In this document: positions 1-5,181 of the stretch, one piece after another
Numbering within the stretch: the first letter of the stretch is position 1
Layout: each line of letters begins with the position of its first letter
The notes under the pieces: model-generated
Database searches by the model: none
The model's input: only the letters and a program-made list of their open reading frames with translations
Told to the model about the DNA's origin: nothing
Position numbers and translations under genes: made by a program
Source: Acinetobacter sp. N54.MGS-139
Lineage (GTDB): Bacteria; Pseudomonadota; Gammaproteobacteria; Burkholderiales; Burkholderiaceae_F
Direction: 5' to 3'
Length of the DNA stretch: 5,403 nt
Assembly: GCA_000980495.1 (NCBI GenBank)
Contig: LARN01000075.1
Location: forward strand, 1-5,403

Positions 1-1
1 C

Positions 2-91
2 TCAAAACAGACCTCTCCTCTAATCATTGAAGCCATTATTGTGCAATCGGGCCGACTCGCTTTTACAAGCCGGCCCGTAACAGGACACTAA
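2..91 (+). CDS. Possible 3' end of a gene entering from the left edge (partial, unidentified)
   Basis: Reading frame 2 is open from the window edge to a TAA at 89-91. It would encode a 29-residue C-terminal tail that begins SKQTSPLIIEAIIVQ and ends RPVTGH. The other two plus frames are closed early, by a TAA at 21-23 and a TGA at 28-30, so this is the only frame by which an upstream gene could continue. I do not recognise the tail. An open stretch this short arises easily by chance, and the only internal start codon is a GTG at 41 with no obvious ribosome binding site. It overlaps the long open frame leading to the ORF at 106-252, so the two could be parts of one gene separated by a frameshift. 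Confidence 0.2.
   Translation, partial: SKQTSPLIIEAIIVQSGRLAFTSRPVTGH
48..77. repeat. GC-rich inverted repeat (hairpin)
   Basis: CGGGCCG (48-54) and CGGCCCG (71-77) are perfect 7-base inverted repeats. Inside them GCTT (59-62) can pair with AAGC (67-70) around a TTAC loop, leaving a four-base ACTC bulge on one side. This gives an 11-pair hairpin. Neither side has a run of T, so it is not a standard intrinsic terminator. It lies inside the overlap of the two possible left-edge reading frames. It could be an attenuator-like RNA structure, a repetitive extragenic element or chance. Confidence 0.45.
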
Positions 92-105
92 TATTTAGAA
101 AGAAA

Positions 106-252
106 GTGCTGGAAGAACAGCTTCTGTGGGAAAAAGATCTCGCTAAAAAATGCAAACGCACAGCCTTTGCCTCCATAGAACAAGCGGCTAACAACTACAA
201 ATGCCTTTGCGATGAAATCAATAAACGCATACGCCAATTGATTCATAAATAA
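106..252 (+). CDS. Small lysine-rich hypothetical protein, possibly the C-terminus of a frameshifted gene
   Basis: A GTG at 106 opens 48 codons to a TAA at 250-252. The product is charged and probably helical. It starts VLEEQLLWEKDLAKK, contains three cysteines in the middle (C16, C33, C35) and ends KRIRQLIHK. I do not recognise a family. The same frame is open back to 31 but has no ATG, GTG or TTG before 106, and the purine-rich AGAAAG ahead of the GTG is a weak ribosome binding site. Supporting it, a good terminator follows 24 bases after the stop, where a plus-strand gene should end. The minus-strand frame over the same DNA is a phenylalanine-rich reflection of these lysine codons. This may be a true small gene, or the end of a longer gene whose earlier part lies in frame 2 (see 2-91). 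Confidence 0.33.
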   Translation: MLEEQLLWEKDLAKKCKRTAFASIEQAANNYKCLCDEINKRIRQLIHK

Positions 253-276
253 CCTGTGTACAACAGCAAGAAAACA

Positions 277-313
277 AATACCCGGGATCAAATTCTCGGG
301 TATTCTTATTTTG
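277..313. terminator. Bidirectional intrinsic terminator downstream of fetB and the 106-252 ORF
   Basis: AATACCCGGGA (277-287) pairs with TCTCGGGTATT (294-304) in an 11-pair stem with one G-T pair and a 6-base loop. On the plus strand it is followed by CTTATTTT. On the minus strand the base of the stem runs into TGTTTTCTTG. It lies 24 bases after the stop of the small plus-strand ORF and 12 bases past the end of the fetB-like gene. It therefore suits both and marks a convergent gene end. Confidence 0.8.
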
Positions 314-325
314 TAGTCTTGCCGG

Positions 326-1141
326 TTAGTCTCCGGAATCCTGTGTCCGGATAAATTGATCGTCCTTCGTGAAATAAAGTTTCTGTGTCATTTGGATACT
401 TACCCAAGTCACGATAGCGGCTGTTGCGGCGATGGAGAAGCAGATCAGTAATTGATATCGAACTGCGATTAAAGGAGATTCACCTGCCAAAATCTGACCG
501 CTCATCATGCCCGGAAGCGCCACAATACCTAAAACCATCAGCATATTAATCGCCGGCAGCATGGCAGCCGAAGCCGAAAGCTGAACAGTTTTAAGCACCG
601 CTTGCTGCTGCGTTGCACCCAAAGCCAGCAGCGTCTCAATCTCACCCGCGCGTAAGTCGAGTTCACTTCTAAAACGTTCAACACCTAAGGCAGCTGAGTT
701 CATCGCATTGGTCACAATCATTCCGGCCAACGGAACTAAATACCGGCCTTCCCAAAGCGGAGTAGGACGAATTACAACAAATTCGAGATAAGAGACCGTT
801 AAACCGGCACCCAAAAAGATCGCGGCAAACAGGATGAAACGATACTTCCGGCGGCTTTTCTCATTCTGAAGTCCGCCAAGCCGTTTTAAAGCTGCTTGTG
901 ATGCTGCACCCATCATGAATAGAATTAGCGCAGCCAGTATCCAAGGATCCGACTGTCGGAAAGCCCACAGGAGGATGTACCCGACGGCAACCAATTGAAC
1001 GGTCCCTCTCACGACTCCGATAATTAACGGCTTTGACAGGCATAGCTTGTATTTCCAAGATAAAAACAGAGCTATCCCGACAGGCAGTAAACCGATGCCC
1101 ATTTGTAAGAGTGATATGTCGTTTGATCCGCTAATTGCCAT
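326..1141 (-). CDS. fetB: FetB/YbbM-family ABC transporter permease (UPF0014)
   Basis: The 271-residue product is a polytopic inner-membrane protein of the FetB (YbbM, UPF0014) family; E. coli FetB is of similar length. In E. coli FetB works with the ATPase FetA and is linked to iron export and resistance to oxidative stress. Hydrophobic segments lie at about 9-29, 37-61, 66-83, 101-123, 134-153, 190-215 and 227-249. Family signatures visible are VRGTVQLVAVGY (44-55), PLAGMIVTNAMNSAALGVERFRSE (137-160, in part), the cytoplasmic ETLLALGAT loop (169-177) that would contact the ATPase, and LPGMMSGQILAGESP (209-223). The ATG start is supported by AAGGAGG (1147-1153) five bases upstream. No ATPase gene is adjacent: the upstream neighbour on the same strand is alaX, 147 bases away, and a terminator follows downstream. 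The exact substrate cannot be read from the sequence. Confidence 0.92.
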   Translation of the reverse strand: MAISGSNDISLLQMGIGLLPVGIALFLSWKYKLCLSKPLIIGVVRGTVQLVAVGYILLWAFRQSDPWILAALILFMMGAASQAALKRLGGLQNEKSRRKYRFILFAAIFLGAGLTVSYLEFVVIRPTPLWEGRYLVPLAGMIVTNAMNSAALGVERFRSELDLRAGEIETLLALGATQQQAVLKTVQLSASAAMLPAINMLMVLGIVALPGMMSGQILAGESPLIAVRYQLLICFSIAATAAIVTWVSIQMTQKLYFTKDDQFIRTQDSGD

Positions 1142-1213
1142 CTTTTCCTCCTTAAGCCTCTAATTTTTTCGTGCTTTATGTGGCTTCAATCCGAATAACC
1201 CATTCTACGAATC

Positions 1214-1236
1214 GACCCGCTCTATGGCGGGTCTTT
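1214..1236. repeat. Stem-loop between alaX and fetB, possible weak terminator
   Basis: GACCCGC (1214-1220) and GCGGGTC (1227-1233) form a perfect 7-pair stem with a 6-base loop. On the plus strand it is followed only by TTTC. On the minus strand, the direction in which alaX and fetB are read, no T run follows. It lies about 55 bases past the alaX stop and so could slow or partly stop transcription between the two genes, but it does not look like a strong terminator. Confidence 0.4.
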
Positions 1237-1253
1237 CAACTCAAAGTCGGCAT

Positions 1254-1280
1254 GTGTGAACACTGTGAACATGTTCACAC
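1254..1280. promoter_or_regulatory. CRP/FNR-type palindromic operator upstream of fetB
   Basis: Positions 1264-1279 read TGTGAACATGTTCACA, a perfect 16-base palindrome that fits TGTGA-N6-TCACA, the core recognised by CRP-family regulators. A further copy of TGTGAACA precedes it at 1255-1262, nine bases earlier. The outer GTGTGAACA (1254-1262) is therefore also a perfect inverted partner of TGTTCACAC (1272-1280). The site lies just past the alaX stop and its centre is about 130 bases upstream of the fetB start. A TAGAAT on the minus strand (1202-1207) could be a -10 element about 65 bases downstream of the palindrome centre, but I see no good -35. The regulator and its target are inference. 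The same bases could form an RNA hairpin at the alaX 3' end. Confidence 0.5.
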
Positions 1281-1288
1281 TTAAGTTT

Positions 1289-2455
1289 TCACTTCGAGAA
1301 TGTTTCTCTGAAGGCTCCTTCTACGGCGGATTTATCAGCTCGATAAGTTCCTTGGACCATACCATCGCGTCCGCCGCCCCGACCGTTAAGCTGTCCGTTC
1401 AGAGACTTGCTGATTTTCGTAAGTTCAGGATCGGAAGATGCGATTACGTAGTTAAATCCGCCGTCAATCGAACTAAAAACACCGACAGCATCGCTCGGGA
1501 ATTTTTCTTTCAGCATACCGGCAAAGTGCTTTAGTTCAAACGGCGTTAAATCTTCTTCGAAAACTGTGACAACTCCGTTTTCCGGCTTTAGACCGGCTGC
1601 GACAAACTGAAGGTATCGATCCGTTCTCTGTGCGGTTTTTTGATCCTTCGCCTTTCCTTCTTCGATAAAGTTTTCCGCAGCCTTTGCAATTTCATTCGGT
1701 TTTGCGGAGAACAATGCGGAAACTTTGGCAATCTCCTTTACTCTCCAGTCGTAATCCCGCCTGGCGCGTTCGCCGGCAACAAATCGAACCCGTGTACCGC
1801 CGCGGTGCTTAGAAGCATCCAAAATCTTGAACATTCCGATTTCTCCGGAATGACGAACATGCGTCCCGCAGCAGGCACAGCGATCGCAGCCGGGAACCGT
1901 CACGATCCTCACCACTCCGTGCAGTTCTTTTTTGCTGCGGTATTCCATTGCTTGAAGGACTTCTTCACTCGGAAATTCAATCTTCAGATCAATGTTCTGA
2001 GTGATGGCCTGATTCACCAGTTTTTCCAGCTCGGAGATCGCTTCCATCGGAATTTCTCCGCTGAAATCAACGGTAATATCATCCGGATCCATATGGAATC
2101 CGACGTTTTCAAATTTATATTTTTGATGAACGAGGCCGGAGAAAATATGTTCGCAGGTATGATTCTGCATATTGTCAAAACGGCGGTCCCAGTCGAGCTT
2201 TCCAGTAACGGTTGAACCGACTTCCAACGGCTTGTCTGTATAGTGAACGACCTCAGAGCCGATCCTCTTTACAAAGGTAACCTTGGCGTCTCCTAAAGTC
2301 CCTTCGTCCGATGGCTGTCCGCCCCCTTCCGGGTAAAAAGCCGTGTCGCTGAGGACAACCTCAAAGCCCTTCTTTCCCTCACGACAGGCGGTGACAGTTG
2401 CTGAAAATTCTCTTGCGTACGGATCACGATAAAACAGTTCCTGCATCGTTTCCAT
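1289..2455 (-). CDS. alaX: Alanyl-tRNA editing protein, long form (AlaX-L, with DHHA1 domain)
   Basis: The 388-residue cytoplasmic protein resembles the editing half of alanyl-tRNA synthetase without the catalytic core. Such proteins hydrolyse mischarged Ser-tRNA(Ala), and in some members Gly-tRNA(Ala). Near the N-terminus is the conserved GGGQPSDEG (44-52). The zinc-binding HxxxH appears as HTCEH (H99, H103) and the second metal pair as CCGTH (C195, H199), so all four expected ligands are present. Residues 200-230 (VRHSGEIGMFK and the following GGTRVRFVAG) close the editing domain. A helical linker (about 231-285) leads to a DHHA1-like C-terminal domain with the glycine-rich LNGRGGGRDGMVQG (353-366 approximately). 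The ATG at 2455 is preceded by GGAG (2463-2466) with seven bases between; a second ATG three codons later is less well placed. It is divergent from the MCE gene. The length and both domains appear intact. Confidence 0.93.
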   Translation of the reverse strand: METMQELFYRDPYAREFSATVTACREGKKGFEVVLSDTAFYPEGGGQPSDEGTLGDAKVTFVKRIGSEVVHYTDKPLEVGSTVTGKLDWDRRFDNMQNHTCEHIFSGLVHQKYKFENVGFHMDPDDITVDFSGEIPMEAISELEKLVNQAITQNIDLKIEFPSEEVLQAMEYRSKKELHGVVRIVTVPGCDRCACCGTHVRHSGEIGMFKILDASKHRGGTRVRFVAGERARRDYDWRVKEIAKVSALFSAKPNEIAKAAENFIEEGKAKDQKTAQRTDRYLQFVAAGLKPENGVVTVFEEDLTPFELKHFAGMLKEKFPSDAVGVFSSIDGGFNYVIASSDPELTKISKSLNGQLNGRGGGRDGMVQGTYRADKSAVEGAFRETFSK

Positions 2456-2478
2456 TGATTATCTCCACTGCTTTTATT

Positions 2479-2503
2479 TGACTGCAAAAATTATAGGCAG
2501 TCA
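2479..2503 (-). promoter_or_regulatory. alaX promoter -10 element inside an inverted repeat
   Basis: The minus strand has an exact TATAAT at 2490-2495, 34 bases upstream of the alaX ATG. No good -35 hexamer lies at the usual distance (about 2512-2519; the closest reads CGGTTT or similar). The -10 lies within a perfect 7-base inverted repeat, TGACTGC (2479-2485) and GCAGTCA (2497-2503), with 11 bases between the arms. Transcription would start around 2483, so only part of the repeat would be in the RNA. It is therefore better explained as a DNA operator than as an RNA hairpin. A weak -35 plus a dyad over the -10 suggests control by a DNA-binding protein; this is inference. Confidence 0.5.
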
Positions 2504-2606
2504 GAAGAGAAGAAACCGTCTTACACAGAGCATTTCTCTCTTCCGTCTTTGTTCTCACTTTCGGGACCTACATAAAAATTGAGGAATAAAACTTCTATCT
2601 GCTACC

Positions 2607-2612
2607 TATAAT
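2607..2612 (+). promoter_or_regulatory. Candidate -10 element for the MCE gene
   Basis: An exact TATAAT lies at 2607-2612 on the plus strand. I find no convincing -35 hexamer 16-19 bases upstream; that stretch is A-rich with no match to TTGACA. Transcription from it would begin near 2619. That would make the alternative GTG start at 2619 leaderless and leaves about 27 bases of leader before the ATG at 2646, which supports the ATG start. Confidence 0.4.
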
Positions 2613-2645
2613 GAAAGAGTGATAAGAAGGGTCAGATTCCGGAAG

Positions 2646-3656
2646 ATGATTGCATCAAAAGACAAATTCCATTTTTGGGTCGGCATGACCATTGTGATCG
2701 TGATCGCGATATTCATTGGTCTGCTCTGCACTGTATTTACGCCCAATTATTTCCGACCGAAAACGGTCGTTGAAACCTATTTCACGGAATCTGTCAACGG
2801 ACTTTCCCCGGGAGCTCCCGTTAAGTTCAAGGGCATCGACATTGGAAAAGTCACCGACATTTCATTATCCAGCAAGGTCTATCCGGAACATCACATCGGG
2901 CTATTCTCCCCTGACTCCTCTGTCGCTGTTGTGCGCATGATCGTGTATTTGGATGAAGATCAGCTCAAAAAACAGCTTCCCTCCCTCATCCAAAACGGAT
3001 TACGGTTTCAAACGGAACTGGCAGGCGTCACGGGAACTATTTATCTTGCGGCGAATTTTTTAAATCCCACGCTTTATCCTCCCGAAATTAAAGACGTGCC
3101 GTGGAAGCCGAGATACCTTTATGTTCCGGCCACGATCAGCTTAACAAATGAAATTCTGGAAAACATCCAGAACTTCCTTGCCACACTGCAAAATTTGAAA
3201 GCAAAGATAGACGATGTGACACCCGGAGCAGTGAAGAGCCAAACTACAAAAGAACTGCTCACCACACTTAACCATACCGTAAGTATGCTGGACCCTGACA
3301 AACTGCGTGCTCTGCTTTCTAACGCGGAAAACTACATTAATTCCAGCCACGCAATTCTTTCGAAAGTAGATGTCGCCCGGATTAACTCTTTACTTTCCCA
3401 ACTCTCGGGCACGACAGCAAAACTGAACGAAACCTTGAAGGAAACGAAAGGATCCGGCCTTGTAACGCAGTTGAATAAAACAATTTCAAGCGCCGACCAG
3501 GCCATTGTGGACAATCGCTACAACATTCGGGAGCTCATTCTCAATCTGAAGGATATTTCGGACAATCTCAAGATTTTGTCTGAGAATTTAGAGCAGGATC
3601 CGAACTTCTTAACGCCGCGCACACATCATCCGTCTCCGATCGGATCCGGCAAATAA
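2646..3656 (+). CDS. MCE/MlaD-family phospholipid-transport protein (single MCE domain)
   Basis: The 336-residue product has the build of an MlaD-type substrate-binding subunit of a lipid ABC transporter, anchored in the inner membrane and reaching into the periplasm. A short N-tail is followed by a membrane helix (about 10-31, VGMTIVIVIAIFIGLL). One MCE domain follows (about 40-140), with the hallmark GLSPGAPVKFKGIDIGKVTDI (52-72, in part) and the later LAGVTGTIYLAANF (125-138). A long helical region (about 165-316) ends in a proline- and histidine-rich tail. This long C-terminal part resembles the Burkholderiales paralogues that sit between an MlaE-like permease, an ATPase and a PqiC-like lipoprotein, but none of those partners is nearby. 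I chose ATG 2646 because AAGAAGGG (2624-2631) lies upstream, though rather far (14 bases). An in-frame GTG at 2619 would add nine residues but has no ribosome binding site and coincides with the expected transcription start. The exact paralogue is uncertain. Confidence 0.87.
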   Translation: MIASKDKFHFWVGMTIVIVIAIFIGLLCTVFTPNYFRPKTVVETYFTESVNGLSPGAPVKFKGIDIGKVTDISLSSKVYPEHHIGLFSPDSSVAVVRMIVYLDEDQLKKQLPSLIQNGLRFQTELAGVTGTIYLAANFLNPTLYPPEIKDVPWKPRYLYVPATISLTNEILENIQNFLATLQNLKAKIDDVTPGAVKSQTTKELLTTLNHTVSMLDPDKLRALLSNAENYINSSHAILSKVDVARINSLLSQLSGTTAKLNETLKETKGSGLVTQLNKTISSADQAIVDNRYNIRELILNLKDISDNLKILSENLEQDPNFLTPRTHHPSPIGSGK

Positions 3657-3701
3657 GTTCTGTCATCTCCGTCAGCAGGTTTTGTCGAAAATTACGTCGC
3701 C

Positions 3702-3743
3702 AAAAATAAACCAGGGAGCCGAAGCTCCCTGAAAATTCTTTTC
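3702..3743. terminator. Bidirectional intrinsic terminator between the MCE gene and the porin
   Basis: CAGGGAGC (3712-3719) pairs perfectly with GCTCCCTG (3724-3731) across a four-base loop. Read on the minus strand the loop is the very stable TTCG type and the stem is followed by GTTTATTTTTGG, a good terminator for the porin. Read on the plus strand the stem is followed by AAAATTCTTTTC, which is weaker but could end the MCE transcript 55 bases after its stop. Confidence 0.85.
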
Positions 3744-3764
3744 TAATTGATCAAACAATTAGAA
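3741..3764. repeat. Second inverted repeat overlapping the porin stop codon
   Basis: TTCTAATTG (3741-3749) and CAATTAGAA (3756-3764) are perfect 9-base inverted repeats around a 6-base loop. The right arm includes the porin stop codon (3759-3761). On the porin transcript this AT-rich hairpin would come just before the GC-rich terminator hairpin, giving a tandem 3' structure. A role in protecting the 3' end of an abundant porin mRNA is plausible but inferred. Confidence 0.5.
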
Positions 3765-4865
3765 GGTATGAGTCATACCGATTGTGGCATTCCAGCCGCG
3801 AAGGTCGTCCGTGTTGTGCTTCAGTGCCTTTCCGGCTGTACCCCAAGCTGCCTGGGTGTACATCAAAGTACGTTTAGAGAAGTGATAGAAGTAAGCTGCT
3901 CCGACGGAGAAGGAGTTGAACTTATCTTCTAAGCCGTCTTCAGATGCATTCTTATTCTTGCCGAAGGCAAACTGAGACTGAAGCATCACTTCGCCGCCTA
4001 AAGCGTTAGTGGAAGCAGACAAAGCAAAGGCGTGGTAATCGTTGGCCTTTCCATTGTTGTACTTGTCTTCCAGTTTTTTACCTGCTTCTGTCTTTGTATC
4101 AAATCCTACGAATCCGGGCAGGGGAGCATGAATAGCGTATTCATATGCACCGTACAGTTTGAAAGCACCGAAATCATAAGAAGCACCAAGGTTCAGCAAC
4201 TGAGTTGTCTTGTTCTTGTCTTCTTTTCCTTTGTAGTCCAGAGCTTCGTAGATTAAATCAAAGTTCAGGGGGCCGTTGCCGTAAGTCAGGCCGGCACCAT
4301 AGTAATGCTGGTTATAAGACCATTTGTTTTCGTCACCTTCACGACCATTGGAATACATGAAGGAGCCTTGGAAGCCGTTGTATTCAGGAGTCACGTAAAC
4401 GATGGAGTTGTCATATCTGTCTGTCAGATAGAAGGCGCTGTACATGCTGCCGATCGTCTGGAAAGAAGTTGTGTAAGGTGTACCGCCTAAGATGGAATAT
4501 GTACCGCAGTCAGAAGACAGTCCGCCAAAACGGCCGAAAGCAACTGTACCCCAGTTGCCAGAAACACCGAGAGCAGCTTCACGGCTGAAGGCTTTTCCTT
4601 CGGCAGCTTCGTTGCCGTTGCTTAATTTATAACCTTGTTCCAGTTTGAAGAAAACGGAGTTGCCGCTGCCGAGGTCTTCAGAACCCTTGATACCCCAGCG
4701 GTTGCCCATCCAGTTGCCGTTAGACATCTGAACTTTGGTGTCACCTCCGTGGACCTTACTGACCGTAACACCGGCGTCGAGGACGCCATACAAAGTTACA
4801 TCGGTCGCAGCTGTTGCGTAGGAAGTAGCAGCAAGAAGAGCCGCTGCTAAAAGTGTCTTTTTCAT
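3759..4865 (-). CDS. Gram-negative general porin (Burkholderiales type, Porin_4 family)
   Basis: The 368-residue precursor should form a trimeric 16-strand beta-barrel in the outer membrane that lets small hydrophilic solutes diffuse in. A signal peptide is clear: MKKTLLAAALLAATSYATA, with cleavage probably after residue 19 or 20. The mature protein begins with the typical first strand DVTLYGVLDAGV (22-33). Other family features are WGIKGSEDLGSG (57-68), VFFKLEQGY (71-79), VAFGRFGG (108-115), the region after it that should form the constriction loop, and RYDNSIVYVTPEYNGFQG (150-167). The protein ends NATIGMTHTF, with the terminal phenylalanine recognised by the outer-membrane assembly machinery. 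Its length is normal. One lone cysteine (C120) lies in the presumed constriction-loop region, which is unusual for an outer-membrane barrel. The ATG is preceded by AGGA (4872-4875) six bases upstream. The gene has its own promoter and terminator and looks monocistronic. Substrate preference cannot be predicted. Confidence 0.93.
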   Translation of the reverse strand: MKKTLLAAALLAATSYATAATDVTLYGVLDAGVTVSKVHGGDTKVQMSNGNWMGNRWGIKGSEDLGSGNSVFFKLEQGYKLSNGNEAAEGKAFSREAALGVSGNWGTVAFGRFGGLSSDCGTYSILGGTPYTTSFQTIGSMYSAFYLTDRYDNSIVYVTPEYNGFQGSFMYSNGREGDENKWSYNQHYYGAGLTYGNGPLNFDLIYEALDYKGKEDKNKTTQLLNLGASYDFGAFKLYGAYEYAIHAPLPGFVGFDTKTEAGKKLEDKYNNGKANDYHAFALSASTNALGGEVMLQSQFAFGKNKNASEDGLEDKFNSFSVGAAYFYHFSKRTLMYTQAAWGTAGKALKHNTDDLRGWNATIGMTHTF

Positions 4866-4908
4866 TGTGAATCCTAGAGAAGTAAGTTAACAACGCTTTT
4901 ATCTTATA

Positions 4909-4938
4909 AATAAATGTTTCCAAATTTGGCTTTGTCAA
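4909..4938 (-). promoter_or_regulatory. Porin promoter with a palindrome in the spacer
   Basis: On the minus strand there is an exact TTGACA at 4933-4938 and, 18 bases on, TTTATT at 4909-4914 as the best -10. A TATAAG at 4903-4908 matches the -10 better but is too far from the -35. The spacer contains the perfect 10-base palindrome CCAAATTTGG (4920-4929), placed where a repressor would block RNA polymerase. This gives a leader of about 35-40 bases with the ribosome binding site at 4872-4875. A strong -35 suits a highly expressed porin. Confidence 0.6.
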
Positions 4939-4993
4939 TAGTTTTTTCAACTGCAAAAGAGAAAAACTGCATTGTTAATTTCAAAAAACAGGA

Positions 4994-5070
4994 TTTTAGA
5001 GGTGTAATGTTTTAGAAAAATATAAACTTTCATGCCCTAAAAAGATTTGTCCGACCACAAGCCTCTAAAA
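4994..5070. repeat. Widely spaced 9-base inverted repeat
   Basis: TTTTAGAGG (4994-5002) and CCTCTAAAA (5062-5070) are perfect inverted repeats 59 bases apart, enclosing AT-rich sequence upstream of the porin promoter. They could be paired protein-binding sites, the ends of a small structured RNA, or chance in AT-rich DNA. Confidence 0.3.
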
Positions 5071-5096
5071 GAAAATAATAGAGCCCTCTCCTTTTG

Positions 5097-5128
5097 TGAA
5101 AATTTCCTCCATCATTGTGAAATTTTCA
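5097..5128. repeat. Inverted and direct repeat pair upstream of the right-edge ORF
   Basis: TGAAAATTTC (5097-5106) and GAAATTTTCA (5119-5128) are perfect 10-base inverted repeats with a 12-base loop. The wider copies TTGTGAAAATTTC (5094-5106) and TTGTGAAATTTTC (5115-5127) are also direct repeats matching at 12 of 13 positions and starting 21 bases apart, two turns of the helix. That spacing suits a regulator binding twice on the same face of the DNA. Confidence 0.4.
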
Positions 5129-5135
5129 GAATTTA

Positions 5136-5156
5136 TTTCCCTGATAACTAGGGAAA
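5136..5156. repeat. Inverted repeat TTTCCCT/AGGGAAA
   Basis: TTTCCCT (5136-5142) and AGGGAAA (5150-5156) form a perfect 7-base dyad with a 7-base centre. No T run follows on the plus strand, so it is not a plus-strand terminator. It lies directly right of the 5097-5128 repeat and about 26 bases upstream of the candidate -35 at 5182, a usual place for an activator or repressor site. Confidence 0.38.
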
Positions 5157-5181
5157 ACTCCAACATAAATTGCATCTTTTA

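Noticed and set aside
88..291. 67-codon minus-strand frame with many phenylalanines
   Set aside because: It starts at a TTG inside the terminator stem. Its phenylalanine and hydrophobic content is what the reverse of a lysine-rich plus-strand sequence gives.
1640..2215. 191-codon plus-strand open frame opposite alaX
   Set aside because: It lies wholly antisense to the well-supported AlaX editing protein and shows no recognisable domain. It has no plausible upstream signals and is best explained as a shadow of alaX codon usage.
2619..2645. GTG at 2619 as the start of the MCE protein
   Set aside because: There is no ribosome binding site ahead of it and the TATAAT at 2607-2612 would put the transcript start at about this base. 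The ATG at 2646 fits better, though its own ribosome binding site is distant, so this is not fully excluded.
3765..3779. Palindrome GGTATGAGTCATACC near the porin 3' end
   Set aside because: It lies within the codons for the conserved C-terminal GMTHTF, where the protein sequence explains the bases, so it needs no separate role.
4756..4956. 66-codon minus-strand frame starting within the porin promoter
   Set aside because: It overlaps the porin signal-peptide region in another frame. It would begin upstream of the likely transcription start and encodes no recognisable sequence.
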